Of a stretch of DNA of 62,665 bases, positions 60,061 to 62,665 are shown piece after piece; position 1 is the stretch's first letter, and each line of letters opens with the position of its first letter. The stretch spans positions 1 to 62,665 of the forward strand of contig CAJINA010000227.1 in assembly GCA_905176665.1 (NCBI GenBank), written 5' to 3'. Position numbers and translations under genes: made by a program. The notes below the pieces were generated by a model, which saw nothing but the letters and a program-made list of their open reading frames with translations, did no database searches and had not been told where the DNA came from. This stretch comes from Olavius algarvensis Delta 4 endosymbiont (GTDB lineage: Bacteria > Desulfobacterota > Desulfobacteria > Desulfobacterales > CAJINA01).

Positions 60061-60669
60061 TTAGCCGGGGCGCTTGATTTTGAACGGCTCCACAAGCCGC
60101 CAGGCCTGGTAGACCGTTATGGCCAGAAAGATAAGGGTAAACATATCGAATGTCACCCGGGCCACATTGAAAAAGACGGCCGGATCCGGAAACACCGTGA
60201 GGGTGCGGGCGTATTCGGGTGACTGTTGCAGAATGAAGGTCCGTTTTACCAGGTAGTCTGCATAAAAATAGGCCCCTGCGGCTATGCCGGCCGACAGCAC
60301 CTGCAGTTCCCGGGAACGTCGGCCCCTGGTGGCCAGGAGTATGCCCTTGGCCACCGTGATGCCGATAACGATAGCCACGAGGCCGAACTGGATTTTAGTC
60401 ACCACGGTAAACCCCCACCAGATCAGGGCTCCAACCACTGCTCCGGCCAATCCCCCTACCACTGCGGCCGGGAAACTAATGCCCTGGTTCTGCTGCCGGA
60501 TCAGCATTTCAACCTCGGCCGCTAGCGCATTAAAACAGGGCCGGCAAAAAGCACCCTGGTCGGTTACTTCCATATCGGCACCCGGTTCAAATATCTGCTC
60601 ACACTGCCGACAGGTGCGTTCCTCGACAGGGTCCTTGGGTAGGTCTTCCATTGTATAATCCCGATTCAT
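60061..60669 (-). CDS. Zinc-ribbon membrane protein
   Basis: A 202-aa protein. The N terminus bears a zinc ribbon, CRQCEQIFEPGADM and CRPCFNALAAE (about 20-50), on the cytoplasmic side, followed by four hydrophobic segments (FPAAVVGGLAGAVVGALIWWG, QFGLVAIVIGITVAKGILL and two more). Of unknown function. It is just upstream of the M50 protease, in the same orientation, so it may be a regulator or substrate of it. The start is uncertain between 60669 and 60651. Confidence 0.7.
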   Translation of the reverse strand: MNRDYTMEDLPKDPVEERTCRQCEQIFEPGADMEVTDQGAFCRPCFNALAAEVEMLIRQQNQGISFPAAVVGGLAGAVVGALIWWGFTVVTKIQFGLVAIVIGITVAKGILLATRGRRSRELQVLSAGIAAGAYFYADYLVKRTFILQQSPEYARTLTVFPDPAVFFNVARVTFDMFTLIFLAITVYQAWRLVEPFKIKRPG

Positions 60670-60754
60670 ATTTATCTTAAGTCTGAAAAACAGCAACCGG
60701 CGGCCATTATCGCTGTCTTTCCAGGGTTTAGCAAGAGCCGCCTAATTTTTTTAT

Positions 60755-60899
60755 TAGAACGGATCTCAAGAAAGTCTTTTGGCTCAAACTCGATGTTGGG
60801 CGCTCAGTTCAAGTCCTTAAAATGCTGAGGTATTCCTACGGGCTAACCCCCGCGGACGCCTTGATTTTGAACCAAAAGACTTTCTTGAGATAGGTTCTA
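60755..60899. repeat. Intergenic inverted-repeat element
   Basis: A 145-bp element with ends TAGAACGGATCTCAAGAAAG and the inverted TAGAACCTATCTCAAGAAAG, matching over more than 30 bp with a few mismatches. The interior shares CGCCTTGATTTTGAACCAAAA and much else with 30488-30666. It lies in front of the membrane protein gene at 60978. Confidence 0.75.
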
Positions 60900-60977
60900 G
60901 TTATTGACCTGTTCGAAGATCTGGCCTTAGATTGGGTGCCGCCGCATGGGCCTTCTTTTTGAAATGTGGAAAACAAC

Positions 60978-61751
60978 ATGGGTGTTGATAAACGGTCCCG
61001 CGCCATAGCCGTGCTGATGATGACGGCCCGGTATACCGGCAGCATGTCCCTGCTGCTGTTTGGCATATTTCTTTTCAACGGCGCCTGGCATTTCGTTGAT
61101 CTGCCCCTGTCGACGACCGGCCAATATTTCTGGAATGCCGGTTTATCGGCACTTTTTTTCATTCAGCATAGCGGCATGGTGCGCCGCAGCCTGTGGGCCC
61201 GGTTGGAAAAACACCTGCCGAATTACACCCATCGCGCTGTCTACACGATCGCATCCGCGGTTGTCTTGACGGCTGTCGTTTCACTCTGGCAGCCGGCCGA
61301 TTCTATGCTGCTCCAACTGCACGGCCCGTGGCGCTGGTTGACCAGGGGGGTCTTTCTATTGGGGCTTGCCGGCTTTGCCTGGGGTTCCCTGGCCCTGAAA
61401 TACTTCGACGCGTTCGGCATCGGCGACCTGAAAGCGCATTTAAAAGGGACCACTCGTCAACCGCAGCAATTTTCGATCCGGGGCCCTTATCGCTGGGTCC
61501 GGCATCCCTTCTACCTCTTTGCCATTCTCTTGATCTGGGCCTGCCCCGATCTGCCCCCCGACCGCCTGCTCTTCAATGTCCTCTGGACTGCCTGGATCTG
61601 CATCGGCGCCCACTTGGAAGAGAAGGACCTGGTCGCCGAATTCCAAGCGCCCTACCGCAGCTACCAGCGCCGGGTTCCCATGCTGATCCCCTGGAAAGGC
61701 CCCCTGGCTGTCCCGGCCGACCAGTCCGATCCGGCGCAGATTGATTCCTAA
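60978..61751 (+). CDS. NnrU/ICMT-like integral membrane protein
   Basis: A 257-aa polytopic membrane protein with about six hydrophobic segments. The conserved block GPYRWVRHPFYLFAILLIW, then LEEKDLVAEFQAPYRSYQRRVPMLIPW, is the signature of the isoprenylcysteine carboxyl methyltransferase/NnrU/PEMT-like group, where it binds S-adenosylmethionine. It may methylate a lipid or small molecule; NnrU itself is tied to nitric oxide reductase, and no such genes are near. The ATG at 60978 has GGAAAA upstream; a GTG at 60966 is possible. Confidence 0.82.
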   Translation: MGVDKRSRAIAVLMMTARYTGSMSLLLFGIFLFNGAWHFVDLPLSTTGQYFWNAGLSALFFIQHSGMVRRSLWARLEKHLPNYTHRAVYTIASAVVLTAVVSLWQPADSMLLQLHGPWRWLTRGVFLLGLAGFAWGSLALKYFDAFGIGDLKAHLKGTTRQPQQFSIRGPYRWVRHPFYLFAILLIWACPDLPPDRLLFNVLWTAWICIGAHLEEKDLVAEFQAPYRSYQRRVPMLIPWKGPLAVPADQSDPAQIDS

Positions 61752-61851
61752 ACCCAATCCACTGGCCTCTTCCCGGCCATTTGCAGCCTTGCTATAATCA
61801 TGCGAGTGTGATTTCATTTGGGTATCCCCTTGGGCAAGCGGAGGCGGCAGC

Positions 61852-62505
61852 ATGGCGCAATCAATCAAGGACAAGGTACAGGTGCTCGAAAAGCAAAACC
61901 GCCTGCTGACCGACAACCTGGTCGATGCCATCTGGGTCATGGATGCCGAAACCCTGACGTATGAGTATATCACCCCTTCCATCCAGCGCATCAGTGGGTA
62001 CCGGTCCGACGAGCTCATCAACACCTCCATTGTCGAGCGACTAACACCGGTATCCCTGCAAAAGGCCACCGATCTGCTGGCAAGCGAATTGGAAGCGTAC
62101 GAGCAGGGCCAGCGCACGGCCCAATCCGTCGAACTGGAACTGGTCCACAAACACGGTGGTACCTACTGGGTCGAAATCCGGGCCAAATTCTTGAAGGAGG
62201 CCGACGAGCCACTGAAAATCGTCGGCATCACCCGGGATATAACCGGCCGGAAACAATCACAGCACAAGCTGGAAAAACTCAACCTGAAATTAACCGCCGC
62301 CCTGGCGGACCGGCAGAAACTGCTGGACGAAATCAAGGTGCTGCAGGGGCTGCTTCCCATTTGCAGCGGCTGCCAACGGATCCGGGATGACACTGGCAAG
62401 TGGTGGCCAATGGAGGCCTATGTCCGGGCCTACACGGAATCGGAATTTACCCACACTATCTGCCAGGATTGCAAAGACGTTTATTATGCCGAACCGCAGA
62501 AATAA
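61852..62505 (+). CDS. PAS domain protein with C-terminal Cys motif
   Basis: A 217-aa soluble sensor. Residues about 15-135 form a PAS/PAC domain (NLVDAIWVMDAETL, YEYITPSIQRISGY, IVGITRDITGRK). A coiled-coil-like helix (about 136-168) leads to CSGCQRIRDDTGKWWPMEAYVRAYTE and FTHTICQDCKDVYY, a Cys-rich end found repeatedly in deltaproteobacterial PAS proteins and receivers, probably binding a metal or cluster. There is no kinase or output domain. GGAGG precedes the ATG. Confidence 0.88.
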   Translation: MAQSIKDKVQVLEKQNRLLTDNLVDAIWVMDAETLTYEYITPSIQRISGYRSDELINTSIVERLTPVSLQKATDLLASELEAYEQGQRTAQSVELELVHKHGGTYWVEIRAKFLKEADEPLKIVGITRDITGRKQSQHKLEKLNLKLTAALADRQKLLDEIKVLQGLLPICSGCQRIRDDTGKWWPMEAYVRAYTESEFTHTICQDCKDVYYAEPQK

Positions 62506-62575
62506 CACGCCCGCGCTGGAAACCGGACAGGAACCCGACCGCAGCATGCGTTGAATCGTCCTGGATGTAAAGCAT

Positions 62576-62597
62576 CCTGGCCCGGAGGGCCAGGCTT
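62576..62597 (+). terminator. Hairpin with same stem as left edge
   Basis: CCTGGCCC (62576-62583), loop GGA, GGGCCAGG (62587-62594), then CTTT. The stem equals the one at 62-80. Confidence 0.55.
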
Positions 62598-62603
62598 TGG
62601 GAC

Positions 62604-62621
62604 GCCCCTAAAAGGGGCTTT
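62604..62621 (+). terminator. Rho-independent terminator of PAS gene
   Basis: GCCCC (62604-62608), loop TAAAA, GGGGC (62614-62618), then TTTA. A short hairpin about 100 bp after the PAS gene stop; weak U-run. Confidence 0.5.
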
Positions 62622-62653
62622 ACTATCAAAACACAAAGGCAAAACCGTGCATC

Positions 62654-62664
62654 GCGCAGAGACG
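62654..62664. repeat. Right-edge repeat word
   Basis: GCGCAGAGACG, the exact complement of CGTCTCTGCGC at 5-15. Together with the shared hairpin it suggests that both ends lie in inverted copies of a dispersed repeat. Confidence 0.6.
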
Positions 62665-62665
62665 C

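Noticed and set aside
1..62665. tRNA, rRNA, integrase or transposase genes
   Set aside because: None recognised on either strand, so no genomic island boundary is claimed.

Overview
The window is a 62.7 kb, moderately GC-rich, gene-dense bacterial segment. It has no rRNA, no tRNA that I could find, no CRISPR array and no transposase. Gene content suggests a Gram-negative, probably anaerobic deltaproteobacterium-like organism (Desulfobacterota, perhaps Desulfobacterales). The pointers are an ETF-linked amine oxidation locus, many small Cys-rich proteins, a PAS protein with a terminal Cys motif, and dispersed intergenic inverted repeats. This placement is inference. Both window ends carry the same 11-base word and the same CCTGGCCC/GGGCCAGG hairpin in inverted orientation, which looks like a contig that stopped in a dispersed repeat.

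Region 1 (0.1-11.2 kb): a minus-strand unit reading soxB, soxD, soxA, soxG (heterotetrameric sarcosine oxidase type), a second FAD amine oxidoreductase, etfB, etfA and a PAS/sigma-54 activator. A divergent RpiR-type regulator faces it. The locus reads as N-methyl amine (sarcosine or dimethylglycine type) demethylation that passes electrons to ETF rather than to oxygen.

Region 2 (11.4-16.9 kb): a B12-type radical SAM protein with a C-terminal TPR-like region, divergent from a three-gene unit made of an Lrp/AsnC regulator, a LysA-like PLP decarboxylase and an unusual HAD phosphatase-AIR synthase fusion.

Region 3 (16.9-27.7 kb): a TetR regulator, an HD-GYP/HDOD hybrid with a damaged HD pair, a PlsC-type acyltransferase, a two-component system, a bacterial CULT (cereblon thalidomide-binding) domain protein, a Cys-rich protein, a candidate small RNA with a palindromic operator, leucyl aminopeptidase, and an FkbM methyltransferase plus GT4 glycosyltransferase pair.

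Region 4 (27.8-54.7 kb): a complete type VI secretion system on the minus strand. In transcription order it is REC-metallo-beta-lactamase fusion, lipoprotein, tssJ, tssK, tssL, tssM (split), tssA, tssB, tssC, three hcp genes, tssE, tssF, tssG, clpV, vgrG, a MORN/YwqK repeat protein, a SPOR protein and a DUF4280 PAAR-like tip protein. Two core genes are interrupted as given: tssK has an in-frame TAG at codon 25, where the family motif PQHFQQ expects Gln, and tssM is split by a -1 frame change between its membrane part and its GTPase domain.

Region 5 (54.8-62.7 kb): small Cys-rich or zinc-ribbon proteins, a DUF922 secreted protease, a MazG-like pyrophosphohydrolase, a cysteine-synthase-like enzyme with a Cys-rich tail, an M50 membrane protease, an NnrU/ICMT-like membrane protein and a PAS protein. 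Related inverted-repeat elements occur at 11.2, 27.8, 30.5, 59.0 and 60.8 kb.
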